DNA of 64,000 bases, taken from the NCBI RefSeq assembly GCF_019645875.1, contig NZ_CP081000.1, forward strand, positions 1,860,001 to 1,924,000. The letters run 5' to 3'. The notes beneath the pieces were generated by a model. The model was not told the DNA's origin, made no database searches, and saw only the letters and a list, made by a program, of their open reading frames with translations. Below, one piece after another: positions 11,330-21,618 of this stretch. The stretch comes from Mycolicibacterium senegalense (GTDB taxonomy: Bacteria; Actinomycetota; Actinomycetes; Mycobacteriales; Mycobacteriaceae). Numbering within the stretch: position 1 is the first letter of the stretch; every line of letters begins with the position of its first letter. The translations under genes were made by a program, and so were the position numbers.

Positions 11330-13537
11330 TCAGGCGGGCTCGAACCACAGCATCGCCAGCGGCGGCAGCACCATCACCGCTGAGGCCGGGCGGCCGTGCC
11401 AGGGCTCGTCGGTGGCCTGCACCGCGCCCATGTTCCCGATGCCCGCACCGTTGTAGATCGTTGCGTCGGTGTTCAGCACTTCCCGCCACTCGCCGGCGTG
11501 CGGCAGGCCGAGCCGGTACTCGCTGTGCTCACTGCCGGCGAAGTTGACCACGCAGGCCAGTACGGAACCGTCGGCGCCGAACCGCAGGAAGCTCAGCACG
11601 TTGTTGGCCGAGTCGTTCGCGTCGATCCATGAATAGCCCTCGGGGCTGGTGTCACGGCTCCACAACGCCGGGTGGCGCGAGTAGATCTCGTTGAGATCCC
11701 GCACCAATCGCTGCACACCTCCGGAAAAGCCCTGCTCGTCGAGTTGGAACCAGTCCAGGCCGCGTTCCTCCGACCATTCGGCCCGCTGGCCGAACTCCTG
11801 GCCCATGAACAACAACTGCTTGCCCGGGTGGGACCACTGGTAGGCCAGCAGGCTACGTAACCCGGCCGCCTTGGCGTGATCGTCGCCGGGCATCCGGGTC
11901 CACAAGGTGCCCTTGCCGTGCACGACCTCGTCGTGGCTGATCGGCAGCACGTAATTCTCGCTGAAGGCGTAGAGCATCGAGAACGTCATCTCGTGGTGGT
12001 GGTAGCTGCGGTGCACCGGGTCATGGCTGACGTAGTCGAGCGTGTCGTTCATCCAGCCCATGTTCCACTTCATCGAGAACCCAAGGCCGCCAAGGTTGGT
12101 CGGCCGGGTGACCCCGGGCCATGAAGTCGACTCCTCGGCGATGGTGACGATTCCCGGGTTGGCCTTGTGCACGGTGGCGTTCATCTCCTGCAGGAACTGC
12201 ACCGCCTCCAGGTTCTCGCGGCCACCGTAGATGTTGGGTGTCCAACCCCCCTCGGGACGGGAGTAGTCGAGGTAGAGCATCGAGGCGACGGCGTCCACGC
12301 GCAGGCCGTCGACGTGGTACTCCTGCAGCCAGTACAACGCGTTGGCGACCAGGAAGTTGCGCACCTCGGGCCGGCCGAAGTCGAAAACGTAAGTGCCCCA
12401 GTCGAGCTGTTCGCCGCGGCGTGGGTCGGAATGCTCGTAGAGCGGGGTGCCGTCGAACCGTCCCAGGGCCCAGGCATCTTTGGGGAAGTGGGCAGGCACC
12501 CAGTCCACGATCACCCCGATCCCGGCCTGATGCAGGCAATCCACCAGGTAGCGGAAATCGTCAGGCGAACCGAGCCGGGAGGTCGGCGCGTAATAGGACG
12601 TGACCTGGTAGCCCCACGAACCGCCGAACGGGTGCTCGGCGACGGGGAGGAGTTCGACGTGGGTGAAGCCTTGTTCCACAACGTATTCGGTGAGCTCGGT
12701 GGCCAGCTGCCGGTAGCTGAGCCCTGGGCGCCACGACATCAGGTGCACCTCGTAGGTGCTCATCGGTTCGAACACCGGGTTCTGCGCGGCCCGCCGGGTC
12801 ATCCAGTCGCTGTCGTTCCAGGTGTAGGAACTGGCGGTCACCCGGGACGCGGTCTGGGGCGGCACCTCGGTGGCGAACGCCATGGGATCGGCGCGGTCGG
12901 TGGTGATGCCACCGGCTCCGTGCACCCGGAACTTGTACAGACCGCCGACGGGAAAGCCGGGCCAGAACAGCTCCCACACCCCAGAGGAACCCATCACGCG
13001 CATCTGCGCCTCGTTGCCGTCCCAGTGGTTGAAGTCACCGATCACGCTGACGCCCTTGGCATTAGGAGCCCACACCGCGAACGAGACGCCTTCGACGATG
13101 CCGTCAGGCGTGGTGAAACTGCGCGGATGCGCGCCCAGAATCTCCCAGAGGCGTTCGTGGCGGCCCTCGGCGAACAAGTGGAGGTCCAGTTCGCCGAGCG
13201 TAGGCAGGAACCGGTAGGCGTCGGCGGTGGTGTGCGTGAAGATCGTGTCGTCGGCGCCGGGGTAGCCGATCTCCAGGCGGTAATCCGCCAAACTGGTGAA
13301 CGGAACGGATACGGCGAAAAGCCCGGAATCGATGTGTTGCATGGGGTACCGGTCACCGCCGATCACCGCCACGACCTTGGCGGCGTGCGGGCGGTAAGCC
13401 CGGATCACGGTCCGGTCGCCGTACTCGTGGGCTCCCAGCACCGAATGCGGATCGTGATGTTGCCCGATCACCAGTCGCTGGATGTCGGAGGGGTCGGGCC
13501 GCAGATGTAGGTCGGTGAGGTGGTTGCTTCGTGTCAT
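11330..13537 (-). CDS. glgB: 1,4-alpha-glucan branching enzyme GlgB
   Basis: 735-aa GH13 enzyme that moves alpha-1,4 chains to form alpha-1,6 branches in glycogen and capsular glucan. It has an N-terminal early-set domain (to about 115), a CBM48 module ([19 protein letters not shown]), the central barrel with nucleophile Asp in [12 protein letters not shown], acid Glu in TIAEEST and the stabilising Asp in [10 protein letters not shown], and a C-terminal beta domain. The ATG lies 7 bp after the glgE stop, with AGGGAATGAG as ribosome site, so glgE-glgB form an operon (Rv1327c-Rv1326c). GlgE makes the linear maltosyl polymer that GlgB branches. Confidence 0.97.
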   Translation of the reverse strand: MTRSNHLTDLHLRPDPSDIQRLVIGQHHDPHSVLGAHEYGDRTVIRAYRPHAAKVVAVIGGDRYPMQHIDSGLFAVSVPFTSLADYRLEIGYPGADDTIFTHTTADAYRFLPTLGELDLHLFAEGRHERLWEILGAHPRSFTTPDGIVEGVSFAVWAPNAKGVSVIGDFNHWDGNEAQMRVMGSSGVWELFWPGFPVGGLYKFRVHGAGGITTDRADPMAFATEVPPQTASRVTASSYTWNDSDWMTRRAAQNPVFEPMSTYEVHLMSWRPGLSYRQLATELTEYVVEQGFTHVELLPVAEHPFGGSWGYQVTSYYAPTSRLGSPDDFRYLVDCLHQAGIGVIVDWVPAHFPKDAWALGRFDGTPLYEHSDPRRGEQLDWGTYVFDFGRPEVRNFLVANALYWLQEYHVDGLRVDAVASMLYLDYSRPEGGWTPNIYGGRENLEAVQFLQEMNATVHKANPGIVTIAEESTSWPGVTRPTNLGGLGFSMKWNMGWMNDTLDYVSHDPVHRSYHHHEMTFSMLYAFSENYVLPISHDEVVHGKGTLWTRMPGDDHAKAAGLRSLLAYQWSHPGKQLLFMGQEFGQRAEWSEERGLDWFQLDEQGFSGGVQRLVRDLNEIYSRHPALWSRDTSPEGYSWIDANDSANNVLSFLRFGADGSVLACVVNFAGSEHSEYRLGLPHAGEWREVLNTDATIYNGAGIGNMGAVQATDEPWHGRPASAVMVLPPLAMLWFEPA

Positions 13538-13544
13538 TTCGTTC

Positions 13545-15671
13545 TCATTCCCTGCGTAGCAAGCCCAGTCGTTGCTCATAGGGTACGAGCGGCATGTTCA
13601 ACACGTGTGCCACCGCCTTGGCGGGATCGATGCGGACGTAATTCGACTGCCCCCATTGGTATTCCTCGCCGGTGATCTCGTCACGTACCCAGAACCGGTC
13701 ATGTGATTCCATACCCAGAGCCCCCATGTTCAACCACAACGTGGCTTCCTCGGGGCCGAACGGGTTGAGGGTGACCACCACGAGCACGGTGTCCCCGGTG
13801 ATCGGGTCGAACTTGCTGTAGGCCAGCAGCGCGTCGTTGTCCACGTGGTGGAAGGTCAGGGTGCGCAGTTGACGTAGGGCCGGGTGCAGGCGCCGGATCT
13901 CGTTGAGCCGGGTCACGAATGGCTCAAGAGAACGGCCTTCAGCCAGGGCGGACGCGAAGTCGCGTGGGCGCAGCTCGTACTTCTCGGAGTCGAGATACTC
14001 TTCGCTGCCCTCGCGGACGGCCCGGTGCTCGAAGAGCTCGAACCCTGAGTACATGCCCCACGATGGGCTCATCGTGGCGGCCAGTACCGCACGGATCGCG
14101 AACATGCCGGGGCCCCCGTGCTGCAGCGACTCGTGCAGGATGTCGGGGGTGTTCACCCACAGGCTGGGCCGAGCGCTGTCGGCGTTCTCGGTGATCTCAT
14201 TGCCGAATTCGGTGAGCTCCCATTTGCTGGTGCGCCAGGTGAAGTACGTGTAGGACTGGGTGAAACCGCGCTTGGCCAGGCCGTACAGCCGCGCCGGCCG
14301 GGTGAACGCCTCGGACAGGAACAGTACGTCCGGATCCTCGTTCTTGACCTCGGCGATCAACCAGACCCAGAAGTTGGGTGGTTTGGTGTGCGGGTTGTCG
14401 ACTCGGAACACCTTGACGCCGTGTGAGATCCAGAACCGAACCACCCGCAGCACCTCGTGGTACAGGCCGGCGGGGTCGTTGTCGAAGTTGAGCGGGTAGA
14501 TGTCCTGGTACTTCTTGGGTGGATTCTCCGCGTAGGCGATGGTGCCGTCGGGCAGCACGGTGAACCACTCCGGATGTGCTGCGGCCCAAGGATGGTCGGG
14601 TGCGCACTGCAGCGCCAGATCCAGGGCCACCTCGACGCCCTGCCGGCGCGCGGCGGCCACGAAGGCGTCGAAGTCGTCGATGGTTCCCAGAGCCGGGTGC
14701 ACGGCGTCGTGGCCGCCCTCGTCGCTCCCGATCGCCCACGGCGACCCCACGTCGTCAGGTGCGGCGGTCACGGCGTTGTTGCGGCCCTTACGGTGCACCT
14801 TGCCGATCGGGTGGATCGGTGGCAGATACACGATGTTGAAACCCATGCGGGCGATCCGGGGGAGTTGCTCGGCGGCGGTGGTGAATGTGCCGTGCACCGG
14901 ATGGCCGGCCTTGTCCCAACCGCCGGTCGAGCGCGGGAACATCTCGTACCAGGACGAGAACCGGGCCAGTGGTCGATCCACCCACACGCCGTATTGCTCA
15001 CCGCGGGTGACCAATTCGCGCAGCGGATACTGGTCGAGAAGTTCGGTGACCTCGACGGACAGCGCCGCCCCGGCCCGCAGGAACGGATCGCCGGGGGTGC
15101 GCAGCGCAGCGGCGGCCTCGATCAGCGGGTCACGCAGTTTGCGGGGCACGCCGGCGGCGGCGCGTTCGAGCAGGCGTGCCCCGACCAGCAGGTCGTTGGA
15201 CAGCTCGGCCTCGCTCTGACCGGCGCCCAGCTTGGCTTCGACCGCGTGCCGCCAGGTGGCCAGCGGATCGCCCCAGCCGTCCACCCGGTAGGTCCACAGT
15301 CCGACGCAGTCGGGTGTGAACTGGCCATGAAAAACATCGGGGACCTCGCCTTGTGACATGGGCAGGGCCTGCGGCTTGATGCGTTGGGCGGGACGTACGA
15401 CCTCGGCGATCGGTACCGGGACCGTCGCGGTGCCGGGTCCGGTGGCCAGCCGCGGGTAGTCGGCGCCCAGGTAACGCACCACCAAGGTGGCCGCAACCGC
15501 ATCATGGCCTTCGCGCCACACCGTTGCCCGGACCGGCACGACCTCGCCGACGACGGCTTTTGCCGGGAACTGTCCGCCGAACACCACGGGCGCGACATCG
15601 TCGATTCCGATCCGACCGGCCACCCATCCACTCCTCACGTCGTCTCGATCAAGCGGCTGTCTCTCGTTCAC
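13545..15671 (-). CDS. glgE: maltosyltransferase GlgE (GH13_3)
   Basis: 708-aa enzyme that transfers maltose from alpha-maltose-1-phosphate onto alpha-1,4-glucan chains; in mycobacteria blocking it poisons the cell with its substrate. Visible landmarks: N-terminal beta domain, long helical insertion, then barrel motifs [16 protein letters not shown], nucleophile Asp in [10 protein letters not shown], acid Glu in [10 protein letters not shown] and third Asp in VNTPDILHE. The GTG start (MNERQPL) is preceded by AAGGCAAG and gives the family length; upstream codons have no homology. Divergent from glgP across 162 bp, with glgB downstream. Confidence 0.97.
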   Translation of the reverse strand: MNERQPLDRDDVRSGWVAGRIGIDDVAPVVFGGQFPAKAVVGEVVPVRATVWREGHDAVAATLVVRYLGADYPRLATGPGTATVPVPIAEVVRPAQRIKPQALPMSQGEVPDVFHGQFTPDCVGLWTYRVDGWGDPLATWRHAVEAKLGAGQSEAELSNDLLVGARLLERAAAGVPRKLRDPLIEAAAALRTPGDPFLRAGAALSVEVTELLDQYPLRELVTRGEQYGVWVDRPLARFSSWYEMFPRSTGGWDKAGHPVHGTFTTAAEQLPRIARMGFNIVYLPPIHPIGKVHRKGRNNAVTAAPDDVGSPWAIGSDEGGHDAVHPALGTIDDFDAFVAAARRQGVEVALDLALQCAPDHPWAAAHPEWFTVLPDGTIAYAENPPKKYQDIYPLNFDNDPAGLYHEVLRVVRFWISHGVKVFRVDNPHTKPPNFWVWLIAEVKNEDPDVLFLSEAFTRPARLYGLAKRGFTQSYTYFTWRTSKWELTEFGNEITENADSARPSLWVNTPDILHESLQHGGPGMFAIRAVLAATMSPSWGMYSGFELFEHRAVREGSEEYLDSEKYELRPRDFASALAEGRSLEPFVTRLNEIRRLHPALRQLRTLTFHHVDNDALLAYSKFDPITGDTVLVVVTLNPFGPEEATLWLNMGALGMESHDRFWVRDEITGEEYQWGQSNYVRIDPAKAVAHVLNMPLVPYEQRLGLLRRE

Positions 15672-15833
15672 TTGCCTTGTCGCGTCTGATACCCACCGTA
15701 ATGGGCTGCCCAATCTTGTGGGCGCTAAGTGCGGCCTGACCGACGTCTGCGCGGATAACCGCGCGGACAACAGTGTCTGTACGGATTTCGCTCGCCGATG
15801 CACGAACCGGAATAGTCAGTAAGGTTGGTTCGC

Positions 15834-18425
15834 GTGAAAGCCCTCAGAAGGTTCACCGTCCGCGCGCACCTTCCCGAGCGGTTGGCGGCGCTGGAACGGC
15901 TGTCGATCAACCTGCGCTGGTCGTGGCACAAACCGACCCAGGACTTGTTTGCTGTCGTCGATGCCGAGCTGTGGGAGCAGACCAAGGGTGACCCGGTGGC
16001 GCTGCTGGGCGCGGTCACCCCGCAACGGCTCGACGAACTCGCCGGTGACCAATCGTTCCTGGGCCGGCTCGATGAGCTGGCCGCCGATCTGGACAACTAT
16101 CTGAGCCGCCCGCTGTGGTACCAGCAGCAGGTCACCGACGGAGTCGAGATGCCGAAGGGCATCGCGTATTTCTCGATGGAGTTCGGTGTTGCCGAGGTAT
16201 TGCCCAACTATTCGGGTGGCCTGGGCATCCTGGCCGGTGACCACCTGAAATCCGCGTCGGATCTCGGCCTGCCGTTGATCGCCGTGGGTCTGTACTACCG
16301 CTCGGGTTACTTCCGGCAGTCGCTGACCGCTGATGGTTGGCAGCATGAGACCTACCCGTCGCTGGACCCGCAGGGGTTGCCGTTGCGACTGCTCACCGAT
16401 GCCGCAGGGGAACCGGTGCTGGTAACGCTGGCGCTGCCCGACGCCCGTGAGCTGCGGGCCCGGGTGTGGGTCGCGCAGGTGGGCAGGATCCCGCTGTTGC
16501 TCCTCGATTCCGATGTGCCGGAGAACGAGCACGAACTGCGTGGTGTCACCGACCGGCTCTATGGCGGCGATCAGGAACATCGCATCAAACAGGAGATCCT
16601 GGCCGGCATCGGCGGCGTGCGCGCGATCCGGGCGTTCACCGAGATCGAGAACTTGCCCGCCCCTGAGGTATTCCACATGAACGAGGGCCACGCCGGCTTC
16701 CTCGGCGTGGAACGCATCCGCGAATTGGTCGCTGCCGGGCTGGACTTCGACACCGCACTGACCGTGGTGCGGTCGTCGACGGTGTTCACCACCCACACCC
16801 CGGTCCCGGCCGGCATCGACCGGTTCCCGGTCGAGATGATCAGGCGTTACTTCGGCAGCCCACCGGGCGGGCCGGCCGACAGCCGTTTGTTGCCCGGTGT
16901 GCCGCTGGAACGGGTGGTCGCGTTCGGCGCCGAGGACGACCCCTCGAAGTTCAACATGGCGCACATGGGTCTGCGGCTGGCGCAACGGGCCAACGGGGTG
17001 TCGTTGCTGCACGGCCGCGTCAGCCGGGCCATGTTCAACGAGCTGTGGCCGGGATTCGACCGGGCCGAGGTGCCGATCGGATCGATCACCAACGGGGTGC
17101 ACGCGCCCACCTGGGCGGCGCCGCAGTGGCTGGCCCTGGGCCGGGAGCTGATCGGTTCGGAGGCCGCCGAGCCGGCGGTGTGGGAGCGGTTGCAGGAGGT
17201 CGAACCGGGGCACATGTGGTGGATCCGCTCGCAGCTGCGGGAGACGCTGATCGCCGACGTGCGTGACCGCTTGCGTCGCTCCTGGCTCGAGCGGGGTGCT
17301 TCCGAAGCTGAACTGGGCTGGATCGCAACAGCTTTCGATCCATCGGTGCTGACCGTCGGGTTCGCGCGACGGGTGCCGACGTACAAGCGGCTGACGCTGA
17401 TGCTGCGTGACCCGGAGCGGCTGGAGAAACTGCTTCTCGACGAGAAGCGGCCGGTGCAGTTGATCGTGGCGGGTAAGTCGCACCCGGCCGACGACGGCGG
17501 CAAGGCGCTCATCCAGCAGATCGTGCGGTTCGCTGACCGGCCGGAGGTGCGGCACCGCATCGCGTTCCTGCCGGACTACGACATGTCGATGGCGCGCTTG
17601 CTGTACTGGGGCTGCGACGTGTGGCTCAACAATCCGCTGCGGCCTTTGGAGGCCTGCGGCACGTCGGGGATGAAGAGTGCGCTCAACGGCGGGCTGAACC
17701 TCTCGATCCGGGACGGTTGGTGGGACGAGTGGTACGACGGCGAGAACGGATGGGAGATCCCGACCGCCGACGGCGTCGACGACGAGTCGCGGCGCGACGA
17801 CCTCGAAGCCGCCGCACTCTATGACCTCCTCGAACACGCCGTCACACCGAAGTTCTACGACCGCGACGAGCACGGGGTGCCGACTCGCTGGGTCGAGATG
17901 GTGCGCCACACGCTGCAGGTGCTCGGGCCGAAGGTGCTGGCCTCGCGCATGGTGCGGGATTACACCGAGAAGTACTACCTGCCGGCGGCACGGTCGCTGC
18001 GCGAGACCGTCGAGGCCACGTCCGGGGAGCCGTTCGGCGCGGCCCGGGAATTGGCCGATTACCGCCGTCGGGCAGAAGATGCCTGGCCGAAGATCCAGAT
18101 CACCGACGTGGACAGTTACGGCCTGCCGGACACGCCACTGCTGGGGTCTTCGCTGACGCTGACCGCCACGGTGCAATTGGCCGGCCTGCGCCCCGACGAG
18201 GTCACGGTGCAGGCTGTGCTGGGCCGGGTGGACGCCAGCGACGTGATCCTGAACCCGGTGACTGTGCCGATGGCGCACACCGGTTCGGCCGATGGCGGGA
18301 CCGAGGTGTTCTCGGCCTCGACACCGCTTCCGGTGGCCGGGCCGGTCGGCTACACCGTCCGGGTGCTGCCGCACCACCGGCTGCTGACCGCCGACAACGA
18401 ACTCGGCCTGGTGGCGCTGGCTTGA
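15834..18425 (+). CDS. glgP: alpha-glucan phosphorylase GlgP
   Basis: 863-aa GT35-type phosphorylase that releases glucose-1-phosphate from alpha-1,4-glucan with pyridoxal phosphate. N-terminal DUF3417 domain (MKALRRFTVRAHLPERLAAL), then AYFSMEFGVAEVLPNYSGGLG, HMNEGHAGFLG, and the PLP-lysine region GTSGMKSALNG near residue 620. Start is GTG giving MKALRRF, the conserved N terminus of this group. A TAAGGT hexamer 8 bp upstream of the GTG could be a -10 element for a nearly leaderless transcript. Orthologue of Rv1328c, divergent from glgE-glgB: breakdown versus synthesis. Confidence 0.96.
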   Translation: MKALRRFTVRAHLPERLAALERLSINLRWSWHKPTQDLFAVVDAELWEQTKGDPVALLGAVTPQRLDELAGDQSFLGRLDELAADLDNYLSRPLWYQQQVTDGVEMPKGIAYFSMEFGVAEVLPNYSGGLGILAGDHLKSASDLGLPLIAVGLYYRSGYFRQSLTADGWQHETYPSLDPQGLPLRLLTDAAGEPVLVTLALPDARELRARVWVAQVGRIPLLLLDSDVPENEHELRGVTDRLYGGDQEHRIKQEILAGIGGVRAIRAFTEIENLPAPEVFHMNEGHAGFLGVERIRELVAAGLDFDTALTVVRSSTVFTTHTPVPAGIDRFPVEMIRRYFGSPPGGPADSRLLPGVPLERVVAFGAEDDPSKFNMAHMGLRLAQRANGVSLLHGRVSRAMFNELWPGFDRAEVPIGSITNGVHAPTWAAPQWLALGRELIGSEAAEPAVWERLQEVEPGHMWWIRSQLRETLIADVRDRLRRSWLERGASEAELGWIATAFDPSVLTVGFARRVPTYKRLTLMLRDPERLEKLLLDEKRPVQLIVAGKSHPADDGGKALIQQIVRFADRPEVRHRIAFLPDYDMSMARLLYWGCDVWLNNPLRPLEACGTSGMKSALNGGLNLSIRDGWWDEWYDGENGWEIPTADGVDDESRRDDLEAAALYDLLEHAVTPKFYDRDEHGVPTRWVEMVRHTLQVLGPKVLASRMVRDYTEKYYLPAARSLRETVEATSGEPFGAARELADYRRRAEDAWPKIQITDVDSYGLPDTPLLGSSLTLTATVQLAGLRPDEVTVQAVLGRVDASDVILNPVTVPMAHTGSADGGTEVFSASTPLPVAGPVGYTVRVLPHHRLLTADNELGLVALA

Positions 18426-19270
18426 GTAAGGCGCTCAAAGTTCAGCTCGACGGCGGACCGTACGCGCTGGCTGCCGGAAGTGACGGCGCGATGTGGGTGA
18501 CCCTGGTGCACGGCGGTGCCGTCGCACGGGTTTCGGTCACCGGGGACGTCCGCACTTATCCGGTCGGGGAAGGCTCGCGCCCGTCGATCATCGCGGCCGG
18601 TCCGGACGGGGCGCTGTGGTTCACCCGGGCCGGTGATGATCGCATCGGCCGGATCACCACGGCGGGTGAGCTGACCTCCTTCGAATTACCCAGTGGCAGT
18701 GCTCCTTTCGGGATCGCCACCGGACCCGACGGTGCGTTGTGGTTCACCATGATGTCATCGGGTGAGATCGGCAGGATCGATACCGACGGTGAGATCACCA
18801 CTGCGGCCACCGTGGGCGGAATGCCGTCGATGATCACCAGGGGACCTGACGACGCGCTGTGGTTCACCCTCAACGAGTCCGGCGCGGTTGGCCGGCTGGC
18901 CGTCGACGGGACGCTCAAGTTACGCGAATTGCCTACTGCCGCAGCCGGTCCCGTCGGGATCGCGGCCACTCATGACGATGCGGTGTGGTTCACCGAGATC
19001 CGTGCGGACAAGATCGGCCGGATCCCGGTCGACGACGCCATCCAGGAGCTGGACCTGCCCGGCAAACCGCATGCGGTGGTCGCCGACCCGACCGACGGGG
19101 TGTGGGTCAGCCTGTGGGGTTCCGATCAGATCGCCCGGATCAGCGGCGACGGGGACGTGGTGACCATCGACTTGCCATCCGGTAGCGAACCGCACGGCTT
19201 GGCGATCGGTCCCGACGGCGCCTGCTGGGTGGCGCTCGAGTGTGGATTCGTCCTGAAAATGCCCACCTGA
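18422..19270 (+). CDS. Vgb-like beta-propeller protein
   Basis: 282-aa soluble protein made of about six or seven repeats of the type PDGALWFT...IGRITTDGE, the blade signature of virginiamycin B lyase/streptogramin lyase propellers. Examples lie near residues 60-80, 100-120, 140-160 and 185-205. Start is a TTG that overlaps the glgP stop (TTGA), so translation is coupled to glgP. No signal peptide is seen. The Vgb active site needs specific histidines; few are present, so antibiotic lyase activity is not claimed. Sugar-polymer binding or a scaffold role alongside GlgP is speculation. Confidence 0.8.
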   Translation: MSKALKVQLDGGPYALAAGSDGAMWVTLVHGGAVARVSVTGDVRTYPVGEGSRPSIIAAGPDGALWFTRAGDDRIGRITTAGELTSFELPSGSAPFGIATGPDGALWFTMMSSGEIGRIDTDGEITTAATVGGMPSMITRGPDDALWFTLNESGAVGRLAVDGTLKLRELPTAAAGPVGIAATHDDAVWFTEIRADKIGRIPVDDAIQELDLPGKPHAVVADPTDGVWVSLWGSDQIARISGDGDVVTIDLPSGSEPHGLAIGPDGACWVALECGFVLKMPT

Positions 19271-19346
19271 GTGCGCTGCCGCCGGGGCGGTCGGGTAAGT
19301 AGATAGGCGATACGTTTCCGCGGGAAACCGTAACGGGAGGCCGCCT

Positions 19347-20072
19347 GTGTTGATTCGCTCGTTCGGACTGCTCGCCGCCGTATCGGTGGCTTGCGCGGCA
19401 TCGGCGACACCGGCCTGGGCCGACCCCGTCGTCGCTCCCGAAGTCGAGGTCGTCGCCGATGCGGTGCCCGTTCCGGGCGAGCCGGCCGCCGACCTCGTCG
19501 AGTCGACCCCACCGGCCCACCTCACGACCCCCGATGGCTGGCATCTGACCGTGTCGGCCAGTGACGAGACACGGGCCGCGGTGCCGCCGTTGACCACCGC
19601 GATCTCGTCCCGCGAATACGTGGTCGGCGGCACCTACCGCGGCTCGATGACCGGCCCGGGCGGCGGTGACGATCTGCGTGGGACGCTGGAGGCCGGCTAC
19701 CAGATCGGTTGCGGTATCGACATGAGCACCTCCAACGGCGTCGCGCTGACCGGCACCGCAGGCCTCAACGGGTCGATCGGTGTGCTCGGTACCGACGCGA
19801 TCTCACCCTGGCCGGAGGGCATCCTGCCGGGCGTCGGCGCCAACATCGGCGGCGGTATCACGATCGGTCTCAAACCGGGCATCATCAACCTCATCCCGGT
19901 CACCGAGAAGGAATTCAAGGGCACCGAACCCTGGGTGATGATCAGCAACTTCCGGGTGAAGATCGACGGTTGTGTCGGCCAGTCGTTCATCCGGTCCTAC
20001 GCCGTGCTGACCCGGTCGACCGATGAGTCCGAGGCGGTGCTGGCCTGGTACGGCACCACGAAGGTGGTCTGA
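19347..20072 (+). CDS. MspA-family outer-membrane porin, atypical
   Basis: 241-aa exported protein: signal peptide to about residue 25 (LLAAVSVACAASATPAWA|DP), an acidic proline/valine stretch (26-55), then MspA core motifs LRGTLEAGYQIG, PGVGANIGGGITIGLKPG and a C-terminal strand region. It is longer than MspA (about 211 aa precursor) and has two cysteines in the core (GYQIGCGID and KIDGCVGQ) where, as I recall, MspA has none; a disulfide is likely. GTG start with GGGAGG upstream. Convergent with the peptidase gene. Channel formation is inferred from the family. Confidence 0.85.
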   Translation: MLIRSFGLLAAVSVACAASATPAWADPVVAPEVEVVADAVPVPGEPAADLVESTPPAHLTTPDGWHLTVSASDETRAAVPPLTTAISSREYVVGGTYRGSMTGPGGGDDLRGTLEAGYQIGCGIDMSTSNGVALTGTAGLNGSIGVLGTDAISPWPEGILPGVGANIGGGITIGLKPGIINLIPVTEKEFKGTEPWVMISNFRVKIDGCVGQSFIRSYAVLTRSTDESEAVLAWYGTTKVV

Positions 20073-20083
20073 GCCGGCGGCTC

Positions 20084-21529
20084 TCAGGTGAATCGCTTGA
20101 GGCAGCGCTGCTCGTCACCGAGGATGCCGACCCGGAAGGCGTCGATGCGCGCAAAGCCTGAGGGCACCGACTCGCCGTTGACGTCACTGGCCGCCAACCC
20201 GTTGGTCAGGATGCCCGACACCGCCTCGTCGACGTCACCTGCGGTCAACAGGATGGTGTCCCCGTTGGGCAGGTGCACCGGTTTGATCATCTTGGCCGTG
20301 GCCACCCCGGTCAGGCAGGCCGTGCGCAACGCCGCCTCGGCATTGTCGAGCACCAGGCCGCGGGCGTGCTGCAGGGCCAGCATGTAGCGCGAGATCAGCA
20401 CGGAGAAGGCGGTGTTGTCACCGCCGGCCAGGTCGCCGACGTCGACTTCCTCGGACGGCGCTGCCAGGGCCTGCATTTCGGCCAGGTCGATCACGATGGT
20501 GTTGGTGTCGGGGCAGTAGGACGCCGGCGGGCTGGGCCGGGCACTCGGACAATCCACCGCCGCGTCGGGCCGGAAGTCGAGCCGCGGGGGATCGGCGGGT
20601 TTGAAGACGATGTTGAGCGCATCCACCATCGAGCGCACCCAGCGCTCGGTGATGTCGAGATCGCCACTTTGGTCCTCGGGCAGCAGGACCGGAAGATCAC
20701 CGCGCCGCTGATCGATCTCCTTGACGTCGATGGCGGCACAGGCCGCCGGGCCGTCGGTGAAGCCGAACTGGAACGCCGAGATCCGTTCGAACGCTGACCC
20801 GTGCTCGTCGATGCCGACCTGGGCCTCGGCTTCGGTGAGCAGCGGATCCCGGAACGCGATCACCGCGGCCAGCAGCTTGTTGAGGCCGTCGGCGTTGCTG
20901 AGTGTGAACCGCGGGGAATCGCCCTGGGCCACCCATCGCAGGTAAGTGCCTGCCAGACAGTCGGCCTGCTGCTCGGCCACCAACGTCGGCGTAGTGCGGT
21001 TGATCAGTCCGGCCTGCTGCTGGATCGCATGCCCGTACTCATGGGCGAGCACCATGACGGCGCCCATGTCGCCGTTCTGCTGACGCAGGCCGGGTATCAG
21101 CACCCCCCGGTCCCAGCCGATGGTCCGATCCGGTTTGCAGAACGCGGCGTTGACCAGACCGTACGTGTCCATCCCGCAGAACCGTCCGTCGAAACTCTCG
21201 GCGTCCCATGAGATCAGCGCGCGTACCGGTTGGAACTGGCCGTCGAACGCCTCGGAGTAGGCGTCCGACCAGAACTCCTCGAGATCACTGACGGCACTGG
21301 CCGCCAGATTGTCGGCCTTGCCGCCGTCGGTGTTGGCGACCTGGCGCGAGGGCGGCTGGGCATTGGGCCGCAGCCCGCTTGAGCCATCGGTGGCGGGCAT
21401 GCCGGCGACGGAGAAGGGATCGGCGAACACCGATACCGCCGTACCGTCGACCATCGACGAGCATGCCGCCAGCGGCAACGCTGCGAACACCGTCAAGGCG
21501 ATGCCGATCAGGGTGCGTCGGCTCATCAT
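20084..21529 (-). CDS. secreted zinc metallopeptidase lipoprotein (YpfJ/Zn_peptidase type)
   Basis: 481-aa predicted lipoprotein: signal peptide ending in lipobox LPLAAC at about residue 21, then a zinc peptidase domain with LAHEYGHAIQQ (HExxH near residue 185) and third ligand Glu in VAEQQADCLAGTYLRW. This HEYGH...EQQADC spacing is that of the neutral zinc metallopeptidase family PF04228. The C-terminal half has a cysteine-bearing repeat region (PPASYCPDTNTI). Resembles LpqM-type lipoprotein peptidases. The first of two adjacent ATGs is chosen, after GGAAGG. A close paralogue lies at 46463-47896. Substrate unknown; acts outside the membrane. Confidence 0.88.
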   Translation of the reverse strand: MMSRRTLIGIALTVFAALPLAACSSMVDGTAVSVFADPFSVAGMPATDGSSGLRPNAQPPSRQVANTDGGKADNLAASAVSDLEEFWSDAYSEAFDGQFQPVRALISWDAESFDGRFCGMDTYGLVNAAFCKPDRTIGWDRGVLIPGLRQQNGDMGAVMVLAHEYGHAIQQQAGLINRTTPTLVAEQQADCLAGTYLRWVAQGDSPRFTLSNADGLNKLLAAVIAFRDPLLTEAEAQVGIDEHGSAFERISAFQFGFTDGPAACAAIDVKEIDQRRGDLPVLLPEDQSGDLDITERWVRSMVDALNIVFKPADPPRLDFRPDAAVDCPSARPSPPASYCPDTNTIVIDLAEMQALAAPSEEVDVGDLAGGDNTAFSVLISRYMLALQHARGLVLDNAEAALRTACLTGVATAKMIKPVHLPNGDTILLTAGDVDEAVSGILTNGLAASDVNGESVPSGFARIDAFRVGILGDEQRCLKRFT

Positions 21530-21618
21530 CGCTGCCTTCCGGTGCACTCTGGCGGCTGACTGTCCGCGCGGTTATGTCGCACACACTAGTTAACTCGGGC
21601 GGGCGCCGGGGTCGATTG

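Noticed and set aside
15816..18377. 853-codon open frame on the minus strand
   Set aside because: It is an exact shadow of glgP, with repetitive RHP/QRRQ composition and no domain. High GC leaves such frames open.
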